Assembly (NCBI GenBank): GCA_038030265.1
Contig: CM075942.1
Coordinates: 992,001-1,056,000, forward strand
Length of the DNA: 64,000 nt
Source: Corythucha ciliata
Lineage: Eukaryota; Arthropoda; Insecta; Hemiptera; Tingidae
Direction of reading: 5' to 3'
Of the stretch, positions 21,691 to 34,229 are shown piece after piece. The position numbers and the translations under genes are program-made. The notes under the pieces are model-generated. The model was not told the origin of the DNA. It worked only from the letters and a program-made list of their open reading frames with translations, and searched no databases. Numbering within the stretch: the first letter of the stretch is position 1; each line of letters starts with the position of its first letter.

Positions 21691-21897
21691 TAAGCTTTAC
21701 CAATCACACGGGTATTATTCAGGCTTAGTCATGGCCGGCTTCAGGTTCAGGTTTCAGGCCTACGCACGCTGGCTTGCCCCAAAACGAGTCAGAGGGGACC
21801 CGGTTCACCAGGACTGAAGAGAACACCGTGAGGGCAAAACAGGGGCTGAGGGTGGGTAACTCTCGAGATACCTCACACCCGAAGGAATAACTTAATA

Positions 21898-23225
21898 TTT
21901 TTTTTTTTTTTCATTTTATTTATTTTTATTAAACGAGGAGGAGAGCCTAGAAGAAACTATCTCCTACCAACTGGACCTATAAGATCTATTGTGGTGTCCC
22001 CTCAGGTTGCCCTGACAAGGAAGACGCTAGTATCCAAGCGTCCTCCACCACCACTCCTTAACAATGTTGAGGATACTCACCGTAGCCATCCTGGAGATGA
22101 CTTCCGGTTGAAGCACATCATTTCCAAGATGGTGAAAGCATAACCACCCCAGAGCCTCGCACTCACACAGTACGGCGTGCTCCGCTGTTTCCACGGCCAT
22201 GTCGCAAAATCTGCAAATGTCCGAGTCAGACTTCTCCATTAGTCTGAGTATCGAAGGGCATGTCCTGTTAGCAGTCCCACCCAGATCCTAAGGTCTCCTC
22301 GACTCAAAGAGATCAGGCCCTTCTCCGATCGTCCCTTTGGAGTGACAAAAAGCTTGGCCTACCTGAGACCTGGTTGTCCAACTCAGTGTTCACGATGCCT
22401 CTCGTCCAACCACGCCTGCACCTGCCTCTTCGTGAAGGACTTCGTGACCCCGAGACCAGGCTCCGGGCCCACGTAAGGCATCTCTGATCCTCTCTTCGCG
22501 AGTTGATCAGTCATTTCTCATTCCCCTCAAACCCAAAGTAAGGTTGTTTACCGTTGCCACAGGCCTGAGGGCTTCAAGACAGCCCCAAACTAGTTTTGAA
22601 TTCACGACACTTGAGCCTAGGGCTTTAAGAGCCGCCTGGCTGTCAGACAGGATGAAGATCTTCGCTTTCCGAAGACCCCTCTCACTAATCTTCCGTGCAC
22701 AGGCTTCTATAGCATAGATCTCCGCCTGAAAGATGGTGGCGGCCGCCCCAAGGGACTCTCCTTGATCCTTCACAGATCCATCAGTTTACCATACTTGCGT
22801 GCCGGGCTTAAACCTCGGCAAACCCTTATCCCAAAGGTCGTGGTTACCTATATATTGACCTTAAAGGGTTTCTCAAAATTCATCTTCACTTGCTCGAGAT
22901 CCGTAACGACTTCAGCAGCTTCATTACTCCAGAACACGCAATTGCCCAACCTTGACACCCCGCTTCATGTGCTCCGCGCGCAACAGTCTCACCGCCACCA
23001 TATAATATGCGGTCGCCTGCACATGAAGGTGCAAGGGAGGCATGTCCAATAACACCTCCATGGCCGCTGTCGGGCACCAGTGCATAGCACCGACGAATAG
23101 AAACGACACATTCACAATTAGTAGCAACCATCCTATTCATCGCGGAATTAACTGGAAACGCCTCACTCATGGTGGACATTGTGCGCAGCGCCAAGTGCCA
23201 CATTGAGAGCAGCATTTCGCGCAAA
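21898..23225 (-). pseudogene. Non-LTR retrotransposon ORF2 3' part: RNase H and C-terminal zinc finger (copy A)
   Basis: Minus strand, ending in a poly-A tail (T-run at 21898-21911 on +). Upstream lies the region between reverse transcriptase and RNase H (PTAAMEVLLDMPPLHLHVQA). The RNase H domain follows (TDGSVKD, GAAATIFQAEIYAIEACA, ILSDSQAALKALG). Last is a C-terminal CCHC finger (CRFCDMAVETAEHAVLCEC). The layout fits Jockey/R1-type elements. Stops and frameshifts occur (for example just before TDGSVKD), and about 45 bp is missing after VKD compared with copy B. The reverse transcriptase proper is absent, so this is a 5'-truncated dead copy. Confidence 0.8.
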
Positions 23226-25448
23226 ACGCCTCACTCGGATTGAAAGGTCACAATTACCCCAAAATAAAGTTTACGCGAAAAGTGTCGCGATTCCCCAGGC
23301 CTGTTGAGTTTCGGTGGCGAAACTTTATGTCAGCCAACAGGCTACAACAAACGAATTCTTCCAGTTTTGCAAAAGAGTTCATCGCCCGCCAACGTCTTTC
23401 TATTCCTTTTTTTCTTGCCTTCGATCGGAAACGTATGCGGTTTTGCGGTTGCTGCCACTTGATGCTTGGTTGCAGCTGTGGCCCTCTCGGTCATAATAAC
23501 AAGTAACGAAAAGTACGGCAGGATGAAACCTCAAAGAGGTGGCAAGAAATATCCGTTCGACCACTTCGACCTATCGCTCTCCTGGTAAGAATTTGATTCG
23601 GGACATTTTTTTTTAATTCGAAAAGGGAGTTTCTAATGTGCGGATTCCACAAAAGCCTGCGGATTCCATATGTGAAATGACGATAGAGAGCTGCAAATTG
23701 ACACGTATACTGCTTCATCATACCAATAACTTTTAATGGTACTTTACGTGATAGTTACTCATAAGTACTAGTATACTTGTCTACTTGTCCCCAGTGGTTA
23801 AGTTACGGATTCCACAAAAGCTTGCGGATTCCATATGTGAAATGACTACAGAGAGCTGCAAATTGACACGTACATTTTCGATTGCCACCTGGATACGTGA
23901 TTGAAAAGTCGTACCGACCATGATCTTGGTGTTTTAGGGGTTCTGAACTGAGACGTGTTCATCATGGCCCATTTGTTCCAGTGTCAAACATGTACTATGC
24001 CAGATTTCGACACCAAACCCAGATCATACAGTATCATTTAATATCCATGAAGTTAATCGGGAGCGCTAAATTTTAATTTTCAGAATGATGCGAAACTGGA
24101 GCATGAATGTCCAAGGTCAAAGTTCGAAGGAGTTTTACAGGTATTTATTCATGTACGTGGCCATATTCGGCTTGAAATTGCATGAAAATCGTCACCCCAT
24201 ATGCCTGTGATCTCAAAACATAAAAAAAAAAATATTTTGGACACGATTTAGGTCAATAAAAACCCAGGGAGTTAGTTGATACACCTGATCACATGTTAAG
24301 ACGAACTAAATCCCAAAAGGACTCTACGTGCAGAAGAACGAGTTTTTTCGAGCAATCCTAAGGTAAGAAAGGCCCGGACGACGGACGGACATTGTAGAAA
24401 TCGAACACAGGAAAAGTTTGTGGGTGGGTTGGACAATTTTGTTTCCTGACCGAAAACGTAGGAATATTATTCACAATGAACAATCAATGTCATACGGATA
24501 AAGGTCTCCCCACACATTTCCGTGTTTTCACCGCGCCGAGTCCGCACCGACACACCGGTAGATTTTAGCTCCGTATACATGAAAGTGCACGTCTTCGATT
24601 CGTACTACTTTTGTTGAACACGGCGTGATAATTAATTAAATTAATATAAAAACCCACCAGTGGGGCACATGGCTGGAAATAGGACATCAATTCGCGGTTT
24701 CATGTCACGAATACGGAAAATCGTCTGTGAGTAATACATAAGTAATCTATTAATTGAATTATTTATTACTACGCTTGAAAATGTAACTTCTTCAAATGAC
24801 ATCACTGAAAAACTCTATAACACATTTGAACTCAATTTGTGTTTTGTGGTTAATTCAGGATTGAAATTTGAACAAGCAAACTTCCTCTACACTATGCAAT
24901 TTCCTGACAACTACACTGAGACTTTGAAATCGAAGATTGGCTAAGAAATAGAGCCAGAATTTAGGGAGGAAACTTGTCTGAAATCACATTCCAGATTTTG
25001 ACAGCTGCTTTTCATTTGGCGACGATCTGTATATTAAGGTAAAGTTATTTTGTTATGAAATGAAATTATATTCATTTCGTTTTTTATTATATTTATTATT
25101 ATATGCCTTGATGCTTGTTACTGGAACAGAGCCCCGAGGGTTGCGTATAGTTGTAGAAAACCGATTCGGAGAAATTAAAGAAACAATGAGTGAGCTGACA
25201 TGATATTGTTTTTCTTTCTTTTGGAAGACTGAACTGAACGCTCACAACGTCGCTAATACTCTTCACAGTTGAAATTGTTTTTTTTCTGTCATTTTTCATG
25301 AATGTTAGGCATCATACTCAAACATATGTTTAGCACACTGTAGGGTGATGGAATTTAGTATGCGCGGGTAACGTAATATTGGATCTTTTCAGGATGGAGA
25401 CATGAGAATGGAGGCACTATCCGTTCAATGGTTTGAGGCATGAAAATA
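23226..25448. other. Non-coding stretch of copy A with a direct repeat
   Basis: No coding domain. A 69-bp segment at 23641-23709 (CGGATTCCACAAAAGCCTGC onward) recurs at 23806-23874. Copy B has only one, consistent with loss by recombination between the two or with a copy-A-specific gain. The satellite-related piece at 24511-24553 lies here. Confidence 0.5.
24511..24553 (-). repeat. Isolated 43-bp piece related to the 93-bp satellite (copy A)
   Basis: Read on the minus strand it gives GTGTCGGTGCGGACTCGGCG followed by CGGTGAAAACACGG, which matches the satellite at 37850-38918 at about 40 of 43 positions. The flanks do not match. The same piece is at 50792-50834 in copy B. Confidence 0.8.
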
Positions 25449-25815
25449 GGTTTGTTCGTTTGTCGTCTGGAGCTGCTCTGGACTGCACGAACAGTCCGAA
25501 AAGCGTTCTTTTGTAAACCCGAACTCTACACTGAAAGCATTCGTTTGTCAAATATCGGACTGTTCAGTGCAGCACTATCCACACTGAAAAATTAGGAGGA
25601 GCTTGCTGCTCGAAATGTTATAACCTGCTCAATAATTACCTTTCGTCAATCATTTCCTTCTGAGAAGCAGAAATAAATCATAAAGGTAACGTTTTTGTTA
25701 CCGTAAGGTTAGCCATTTGCACGAAAAGCGTTCGTTTGCTTTGAAGAAATGACGTAAATCCCGGACTGCTCGAACTACACCTGCACCACTATACTGAACA
25801 ACAAACGAACAAACC
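25449..25815. mobile_element. 367-bp MITE flanked by TA (copy A)
   Basis: Perfect inverted ends GGTTTGTTCGTTTGT and complement, with TA on both sides (25447-25448, 25816-25817), the target site of Tc1/mariner-type elements. It has no coding capacity. The identical-length copy is 52891-53257. A shorter relative is at 27834-27963. Confidence 0.85.
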
Positions 25816-26026
25816 TAATGCTTCCAAATTCCACCACTCCTTATTATCAAACCGTATCATGCAGTAAACTTCAATGGAGTGAAGAATACATTACGTTTCA
25901 GCATATCGTCAACCCGTGTCTTTCCATGATGCGGCATTAATGATACGCAATGCTTCAATGGTACGGGGGGTTTATTCAGCCCGTATCGTACTACCGTATA
26001 CGGTGACACGATAAGCCATTATAGAC

Positions 26027-27188
26027 CGAGAGCTGGCGACAGTCCCATTGAACCGGAAGAACATAGTCACGAAAGGTATGCAAAATGATGGCATTTTACC
26101 CCCTATTTACGAGTCCGGAAGTCTGCCGTGCTGCATCTGGGGCCTAAGGATTTTATAGCTAATTAAAGTCCTTAATTTGGGACATGAATTTAACCAGAAG
26201 AACATAGTCCAGAAACTCGTCTAATTCGAAAGGTTTTATGGAACTGATTACGAATATAATCGTCTGCCTGGGGCATTTGTCCTACTCGCCAAACTCACGT
26301 AATATACATTTACGTGATGATATTAATTAACCGGATGAACTAAATCCGGAAAATGGTCTTTTGCGACACGTTTCATGTGGCTGAATACAAAAATGATCAT
26401 CTGCCTGGGGCACTTGCCTTAGTGACCAGTCAAAATGCACCAGAGGAAAATGATTAACTGAAGATCATAGTCCATAGGGTTTTATGGAGATAAAAACCTT
26501 TGGAATGAGGTTAGTTTCAGGACTATGTTCTTCCGGTTAATCATTATCCCTCTGTGCAGTTTGACTGGTCACTGAGGGAAAGTGCCCTGGTAGGCAGACA
26601 CCGGTAGACAATCATTTTCGTATTCAGCCATATAAAGCCAGAAGCAAAAGACCATTTTCCGGATTCAGTTCTTCCGGTTAATTAATATCCCTGATTTAGG
26701 GAGTTTGACTGGCCCCTGAGGGCGAATGCCCAGGCAGACGATTCTATTTGAAGTCATTATCCCTCTGTGCAGTTTGACTGGTCACTGAGGGAAAGTGCCC
26801 TGGTAGGCAGACACCGGTAGACAATCATTTTCGTATTCAGCCATATAAAGCCAGAAGCAAAAGACCATTTTCCGGATTCAGTTCTTTCGGTTAATTAATA
26901 TCCCTGATTTAGGGAGTTTGACTGGCCCCTGAGGGCGAATGCCCCAGGCAGACGATTCTATTTGTAATAATCTCCATAGAACCTTTCGAATAAGACCAGT
27001 TTCAGGACTATGATCTTTTTGTTAAATTCACGTCCCAAATTAAGGACTTTAATTAGCTATAAAATCCTTAAGCCCCAGATACAGCACGGCAGACTTTCGG
27101 ACTCGTAAATAGGGTGTCAAATGCCATCATTTCGCACACCTTTAGTGACTATGTTCTTCCGGTTGAATGGGACTGTCGCTAGCTCTCG
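26027..27188. mobile_element. 1.16-kb fold-back element (copy A)
   Basis: The ends CGAGAGCTGGCGACAGTCCC and its near complement GGGACTGTCGCTAGCTCTCG start long imperfect arms of about 450 bp. Within each arm a module with TTCCGGTTAAT, TTTGACTGG and CCAGGCAGAC recurs. In copy A a unit of about 213 bp starting CATTATCCCTCTGTGCAG is present twice in tandem (26542 and 26755); copy B has it once. No coding domain and no certain target duplication. It resembles FoldBack-type elements, but the family is unassigned. Confidence 0.8.
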
Positions 27189-28110
27189 AACTATTATGAT
27201 ATATGTTGAAACCGGCCTTCATAAATGAAGTGATGTACATCGTTTCTGTTGAGGACATCCTCATCGGTCCGTGACTTTTTCTCAACATACAGTTCCAAGT
27301 TTCACAAGGCGTTCACACTGAACGTAATATTGAAACCTTCAGGATCCCCTTCCTTTGATCGGTCAAACCCTAGAGATAATATCACTCGAGCTTGAATTTT
27401 CTATTGCGCAGCGGTCCAAGACTGACGTCACCAGAGAGCTTGAGTTAGCTCCGAAAATCCCTTGCTATTGGTTGAAGAAGTACCTGTGGGGATGTGGATG
27501 GTGTGAAGGGGGACTTCTTGAACCCCCAACTTTTGAGACAGCCAATGGGAAGAGGCCTAAGAAGCAGCAACGATATCAGGATGACGTTAATCCTCGCCCC
27601 AGTTTATACTTGTTTGCGCATTCAGTGCCCCCTCTAGTAGTTATATTATCTCTATGGGTCAAACTACCTACGGCACCCCCGAGTTGGGTCTCGTGCTCGG
27701 TAATACTTTTTCTCGATCCGCAAGAACGATTGCAGCAGATCGGCATAGTGTGGACGCGGCTACGATACAAGGGCAGTATGCATTCGATGGAGGATGGGAT
27801 AGTGCCAGAGGTTTATTTTTCTTCCCTATACAGCTCTGTTCGTTTGCCGTCTGGAGCTGCACCACCAGCACTGAATTTACTAGCCTTTCTTTACTATTGT
27901 CGCGTTGTTTCATATGATAGCCCACGAGGTTGCAAAATCTCGAGCTGCTCGAAACGAACAGAGCGTCACAAAAGTTTGACGTCATATGGTCATCAGATTC
28001 TATCGTTTCGACTCACAACTTTTTAACCCCTTAGTTCAAACCCTTCGAAAATTTACTGCTTGAGTCAGAATAACCGCAAAAAAATCGAACCTATAGGTAT
28101 CTTTTGTGCC
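27189..28110. other. Non-coding stretch of copy A with a 130-bp MITE
   Basis: A 223-codon open frame here (27355-28026) has no domain I know and overlaps a small inverted-repeat element at 27834-27963, with ends CTCTGTTCGTTTGCCGTCTG and AGCTGCTCGAAACGAACAGAG-like. That element shares GTTCGTTTG-CGTCTGGAGCTG with the 367-bp MITE, so the two are related. Counterpart in copy B: 54419-55340. Confidence 0.55.
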
Positions 28111-28923
28111 GAAATTAGTATTTTATACCATTGAGCTCTGGAAATAAGTGGCGATGTGTGCCTTGCGAGACAAGGGCCAGGAGTGCGAGGCGCGATGGGA
28201 CACCGATTGGCTCATCTCCTAAATCGGGGCGGCCGGACTCACGGGGGCTTGGTTCTCGAACTGGGAACGATGCTTCGGGGGACCATTCGGCAGTAATTGA
28301 CACTCCCGTGAGTGCCCGCTCTGGGGTGGAGGGGGCATCGTCTGGTGTATCTGTCCTTTCCGACAGTTTGTTGGCGGAGATGAGGAGGATCATCGGGGAT
28401 GAATTTCGAGAGGCCCGTCGCTCCATGGAGGAGGCATTTAGAAGCTGCAGGGAGGAAGTATCGGAGTTGCGGACCTTGCTTGCGGAACTTCCAGGAAGAG
28501 TAACCGTATTAGAAGACAAGGTGGGAAAGCTCGAGGCCAAGAGTGAATCCTTGCGCCAAGAAAATGGTGAACTCAAGCTGCGCGTTTCTTCGTTGGAGGA
28601 TGCAGTCAATGAGTGTCAGGTGGACCTCTTGAGAACCTCTCTAGAAATAATAGGTATTCCTTATTCAAGCGGTGAGAATATCCGTGAGCTGACTCATAAG
28701 GTCGCGCTCGGTTTGGGAGTGGAGTTGTCGCCCAAAGACATAGAGGACGCGTTCAGACTGCCTCGCCCTCAGACTTCTGGGAAAAAGGGACCACAATTTT
28801 CGCATGATCCACCAATTTTAGTTACGCTTGCTGACAGGAGCCTTAGAGATGAGCTTGTGCGAAAGAGGAAGGTGAAGCGGGATTTCTCCACGGTTGATAT
28901 CGGACTTCGTACGCATGCAGCCG

Positions 28924-29078
28924 TATTATATACCCGATTATTAATCCATGGGCATGCGCCACTCGAAACGTATACATCTCATTTGCCCCCTCGTTAGTTG
29001 GTCATGAGCTTCTTACAAATATACATCTCCCCTCATGAAGGCGTTTTCTTCCTACTCTATTCTCCCTCATACATAACA
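28924..29078 (+). repeat. 5' LTR of gypsy (copy A), 155 bp
   Basis: Starts TATTATATACCCG and ends CATACATAACA. It differs from the 3' LTR at only two positions that I see (TATATACC versus TATACACC, and CTATTCTCC versus CTATCCTCC). Confidence 0.93.
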
Positions 29079-29080
29079 GT

Positions 29081-29093
29081 TGGCGACGAGGAT
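29081..29093 (+). other. Primer binding site, tRNA-Ser(GCT) type (copy A)
   Basis: TGGCGACGAGGAT lies two bases after the 5' LTR. It is complementary to the 3' end of an insect tRNA-Ser(GCT), which ends ATCCTCGTCG plus CCA. The tRNA sequence is recalled, not searched. Confidence 0.75.
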
Positions 29094-29237
29094 CACCAGG
29101 CTATTCGCGTTCGCGATGTTTTCGGGACTTTCCCGCGATAGTTCTGTGTCTGTGTTAATTGCAGTTATTTTCTACGCTTCAGTTTATTTTATTTTATTTC
29201 TTTTACATTTCATTGTCTGCATTGCTCTCGGGACGCC

Positions 29238-32200
29238 ATGAACGATCCCCGGCACCTACCGGCCTTGCCGAACTCACGGCAGCGCTCAACAGGTTCGTCT
29301 CGCGACTGACGCCATCACCGGCAGCGGCCACACCCGCTTCTACATCGTCGGGCCCCAGGTCTGTTCAAGAAATTTTACAAACTCAATCGCTCAACTTCGA
29401 GTCGTATGACGAAGCACAAGAACCGTTTGACTCCTACATTCAACGGCTCGACAATTTTTACATGATAAAAGGCCTGACGGGGACCGATCCGGCTTCAGAC
29501 CAGGCAAAGGTACGAATTCTTATTAACTGCCTCGGCCCGAAGAATTACCAGCTATTGTCAAGCTTAACTGCACCGGACCTTCCGACCACCAAAACTTCAA
29601 ATGACCTCATTAAATTACTATCGGAACATCTCAGCCCACGGTCAAATATTCTTACAGAGCAGCATCGATTCCTGTCTCGCATCCAACATACAGGCGAGTC
29701 ACTGTCCAACTATATTTCGGGGCTAAAACACCTCGCACAGAAAGCAAATTTTAAATCGACCTGTACAAACGCCGAATGTTCGCTTTCTGTCATGCAATTG
29801 ATGCTACGAGCTCAATTTATTCGTGGTGTTAGCGATTCTGACATTCGCGAAAAACTACTACAACAAGGAGAAATAACACTCGAAAAGACCGTAGAAATCG
29901 CTTTGGCCATTGAGGCATCCAAATTAGAAAACAAGGAAATATACGCTTCAAAATTACATCCAGTTAACAAAATAAAAACCGTCGGACGCTCACACGTACT
30001 CAAGAATGCCACGTCAGCCCCAGCCCGGACCCTTCCAACCCGCACATCTACGTCCTCGAGACATAAACAAAATATTAAATTAGAACAGCTCGGACTCTCC
30101 GGCATGTGCTTACACTGCGGAAGGGCCAACCACGAAACAAGAGCGTGCCGCTCAAAGGAGAAAATACGTTGCGACAAATGCAATAAAAAGGGACGTCTTG
30201 CTCGCATCTGCATTACAACTTTGTCGAAGTCTAACTCGAAACCCGCACGACCTCCAGGAGTGCACAACGTTGCCGCTTCTCCAGCCTCTGACGAAGATTA
30301 CGCTATTAACCACGTAGAAAACATTTCCTCCCTACACGACGACAAAATGTATGCTCAGGTAAAAATTAACGATAAAGTTATTGCATTCGAAATAGACTCT
30401 GGTAGCCGTGTATCAATGGTGAGTAAAAATACGTTCCACACCATTTCCACACACTCTGTCTTGGCTCAAACCCCTATTGTTTTCCGAACGTATACAGGGG
30501 AAATATTCCAACCGATCGGCGTAGCCACAGTCGACGTCTCCTATAAAGGAAAAAAACACAAACTAGAGCTATTCGTCGTGGAAAAAAATTGTTCATCCAT
30601 ACTAGGACGCGACTGGATTCGGAAACTCCACGTAGACCTTCATGACATAAAGGCCATCACGAATCCCGCTGAACAAACAAATATAAATATCACTGTTTCC
30701 GACATAATAAAACAATATTCTGATGTTTTCCAGGGAGTTGTCGGACAAGTACCAAATCACACCTGTCGTTTACACCTCCGTCCTGACGCAAAACCAATTT
30801 TCATCAAACCTCGACCAGTTCCGTATGCACTACGTGAACGAGTGGACCACGAGTTAGAGACACTCGAACAGCAGGGAATCATAACTCGTGTTGAACACTC
30901 AGATTGGGGAACACCAATCGTCGTGGTACCAAAAAGTGACTCAACAATAAGAATTTGTGCTGATTACAAAGTAACCGTAAATTCACAGCTAATGGACGCT
31001 CGCTATCCCATACCCAGGATAGAAGACATTTTTAACAAAATGCGTCATGGACTTTATTTCTGTACCCTTGACATTTTCAAAGCGTATTTGCACCTTCCAA
31101 CAGATGATGAAAGCGCTAAAATTCAAACCATTTCCACCCATCGAGGGACATACAAGGTCAACCGCTTATTCTTTGGCATTAAGACGGCGCCGAATGAATT
31201 TCACCAATTCATCGACCAATTCATACAAGACCTCGACGGAACAGCAGCGTACTTCGACGACCTAGTCGTCCAGGGACGAACGCTCGAAGAGTGCAAACAT
31301 CGCCTCATCCAAGTTCTAAACAAATTACGTCGTTACAATTTACATTTAAATGAATCTAAATGCAAATTCTTCAAAAAACAGATCCAGTATCTGGGACATA
31401 CAATCAGTTCTGAGGGACTACAAAAATCCTCTGACAAAATACGAGCGATACTCGAAGCGTCACATCCACAAAATGCGGATCAAGTAAAACAATTTCTAGG
31501 ACTAGTCTTATACTACTCCCGCTTCCTGCCTAACGCTTCTCACGTTCTACACCCGCTATACAAACTTCTCAGAAAAGATCAAAATTTTACATGGACAGCT
31601 GACTGCGAAAACGCATTTCAGCTGACTGCGAAAACAGAAATCGCTAGTGACAAAGTATTAATTCCATTTCATCCTGACTACCCAATTACACTAGCGACAG
31701 ATGCAAGTCCTCACGGTCTCGCAGCGGTACTCTCGCATACTTGCCCTGACGGAAGCGAGAGACCGATAGCCTTTGCGTCGCGCTCACTGTCAAACGCGGA
31801 AACCAACTACAGTCAACTAGACAAAGAAGCGACAGCTGTATATTGGGCTTTTCGAAAATTTTTCGACTACATTTACGGACGGAAATTCAAACTTATCGTG
31901 GACAATAAACCGATGATGATGATCTTACACCCACAAAAACAGTTACCGCCGTTAACTTCATCTCGTATGCTCCGCTACGCCCAGTATCTATCAGGATTTG
32001 ATTACACCGTTGACTACCCTTGCCCACACTAACGTTGACTATTTGTCTCGCAATCCGTTACCTTCATCCGAACATGCTCTCCAACTTGTCGATGATGACT
32101 TTACGTGTCACGAAAACACTATTTCTCAGGTTACGTCCACTACAATAACATCAAGGGACCTACAGATAGAAACGAGCGTGGACCCCGAATTGTCACTGCT

Positions 32201-33488
32201 AAAAGAAAAACTCTTGAATGGAACAATATGCGACCCGGAATTATCCGTCCATCAAGGTATTCTCTTCAGAGGACAACGCGTAATAATTCTAAAAAAGTTC
32301 CAGGCTTACGTTCTCAACGAACTACACGAGACTCACTTGGGAATGGTCAAAATGAAAGCGTTGGCTCGCGCAACTTGCTATTGGCGAAACATTGACACCG
32401 ACATCGAAGCCTTGGTTAGAAGCTGTAGACATTGCTGCTTAATTAAAGGTGACCCAGCACATGCGCCACTTCACAAATGGGAACCCCCTGCCACGAACTG
32501 GCAACGCATACACATGGACTACGCTGGGCCCTTCTTCAATCACCACTTTTTTATAGTTGTTGACGCCCGATCCAAATGGCCTGAAATTTTTGCTTCAAAA
32601 ACTGCCCCCACTTCTGCCCAAACTATCCAGTACTTACGTATGATTTTTTCAAGGTTTGGATTACCGGAATCGCTCGTAAGCGACAACGCTTCGATCTTCA
32701 AGTCCGAAGAGTTTTCATCTTTCTGCGCCCGCAATGGTGTACGCCAGCACTTTATTGCTCCCGGGCATCCAGCCACAAATGGTCAGGCAGAACGCTACTG
32801 CCAAATTCTAAAACAAAAACTTCGTAGCATGCAGGACGATCCCGGCACGATCACTGACAAACTCCTCACGCTACTCTTCAAATACCGTGCTACTCCATTA
32901 GCGTGCGGCAAGTCACCTGCAGAACTAATGCTCCACCGACGTCTCCGAACCAAATTGGACATACTTAGACCCGGAGCTGACGATTTTTACAGCAATGAAG
33001 CGCCCCAACCACCTTTAAAGACGTACTTCCTCGCTGGTGAAAGGGTGCAAGCACGTAACTATTCGACAGGTCTCAAATGGAATCTTGGTTTCGTAATCAA
33101 CCGGCTTGGTCGATTACACTATCTTATTGCTTTAGACAATGGACACACCATAAAGCGTCACTTTAATCAATTGCGTGCCACAGATGTGTCACCAGACGCA
33201 CCGGACATGCATACCCCACCGGACACCAATCGACCCTTTGTATTACCAAACTTTTCTGTTCCAGGCTTATCTTTCCAGCCACGGAAATCAGGTTTCCCAC
33301 GGCCCTCGACGAGGCCCTCGCTTCGGTCTCCAGAACCGTTGGCACCCCCTCCGCCTCCTACGGAACCAGAGCCGTCGGCACACCAGTCGCCGCCGGCTGC
33401 GGCCACGCCAAGCCGCTCGAGCACACTCTCTCCTCCGCTTCGACGCTCCAACCGCGATCGACGACCTGTCGAAAGACTCAACTTATAA
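29238..33488 (+). pseudogene. Gypsy gag-pol, frame broken (copy A)
   Basis: Same polyprotein as 56468-60730. Just after the ATG at 29238 two C-runs are shorter than in copy B (four bases in all), which shifts the frame. An 8-bp deletion at about 32018, between RNase H and integrase, cuts the pol frame again. Gag, protease, reverse transcriptase and RNase H remain in one long frame, and integrase in another. Point changes relative to copy B are few (for example a Pro to Leu change at about 32289). Confidence 0.93.
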
Positions 33489-33626
33489 AATTTTTTTATT
33501 GTTCATTTTACTTTTCTTTCATTTTCCTGTTATTTTCACTTTAGCTTTGTTTCCATCTGCTTAATTTTAATTTTTATTGCTTCTTACTTTTCGAATGTTT
33601 ATTGTTTTCAAACTACAGAGGGAGAC

Positions 33627-33781
33627 TATTATACACCCGATTATTAATCCATGGGCATGCGCCACTCGAAACGTATACATCTCATTTGCCCCCTCGTTAG
33701 TTGGTCATGAGCTTCTTACAAATATACATCTCCCCTCATGAAGGCGTTTTCTTCCTACTCTATCCTCCCTCATACATAACA
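33627..33781 (+). repeat. 3' LTR of gypsy (copy A), 155 bp
   Basis: Begins TATTATACACCCG directly after the purine tract and ends CATACATAACA, followed by the target duplicate AGCCG. Confidence 0.93.
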
Positions 33782-34229
33782 AGCCGTCTACGTCAATGAA
33801 AGATTATCGCCCCTCAATCGAAAATTGTTCAACCATGCCCGTGAGCTAAAAAAGGCTGGGTCTCTTGGCTTCGTCTGGACGAGCAACGGAAAGGTCTTGG
33901 TGAGGGTAAAGGAGGGTGATCGAGCGCATGTCATCAAGAGGCATGGCGATCTTCAGCGTTTCGCAGTTCCGTAGCAATTAGTTCTGTATGTATCGCCATT
34001 TTTCATGTCCTTGTTTCTACACATTTTTAATATTTTGTTCATTGTTAGGTTTTTTATACATAGGTTTTGCTCTTACGCTTTTTCTTTATTTTTCATTCTT
34101 AACTTGTTAACTCCGATATTTCTTGTTTGCAGACGAAGTGTGAGATGGCTGTCTTTTGGTGGATTACGTGGGCGACGCTATGGTGTTTTTGTTTGGAAAA
34201 GTTATCCGAGCGCGACGACTATTTTGCTG

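Larger units (their letters stand above)
28924..33781 (+). mobile_element. Ty3/gypsy LTR retrotransposon (copy A)
   Basis: 155-bp LTRs at both ends, a tRNA-Ser-type primer site, a gag-pol reading frame and a purine tract AGAGGGAGA just before the 3' LTR. The element is flanked by AGCCG at 28919-28923 and 33782-33786 (AGCCGT is also possible). It lies inside ORF1 of a non-LTR element. The gag-pol frame is broken by two small deletions compared with copy B. Confidence 0.95.
28131..33974 (+). pseudogene. Non-LTR retrotransposon ORF1, split by a gypsy element (copy A)
   Basis: ORF1 proteins of this type bind RNA and chaperone retrotransposition. The left piece (to 28923) has a WRCVPC remnant that looks like the end of a PHD-type finger. 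A long coiled coil follows (about residues 85-165), then an RRM-like domain (SLEIIGIPYSSGEN, AFRLPRP, ILVTLADRSLRDELV). The right piece (33782-33974) continues in frame with YVNERLSPLNRKLF, FVWTSNGKVLVRVKEGD and a stop. The two pieces are separated only by the gypsy element and its target duplicate. The N-terminus is truncated; no Met start is convincing. Confidence 0.85.

Noticed and set aside
27355..28026. 223-codon open frame in copy A
   Set aside because: No recognised domain, crosses an inverted-repeat element, and its copy-B counterpart is shorter and begins differently.
29812..30267. 151-codon minus-strand frame within gypsy (also 57046-57501)
   Set aside because: Shadow of gag on the opposite strand; no motif.
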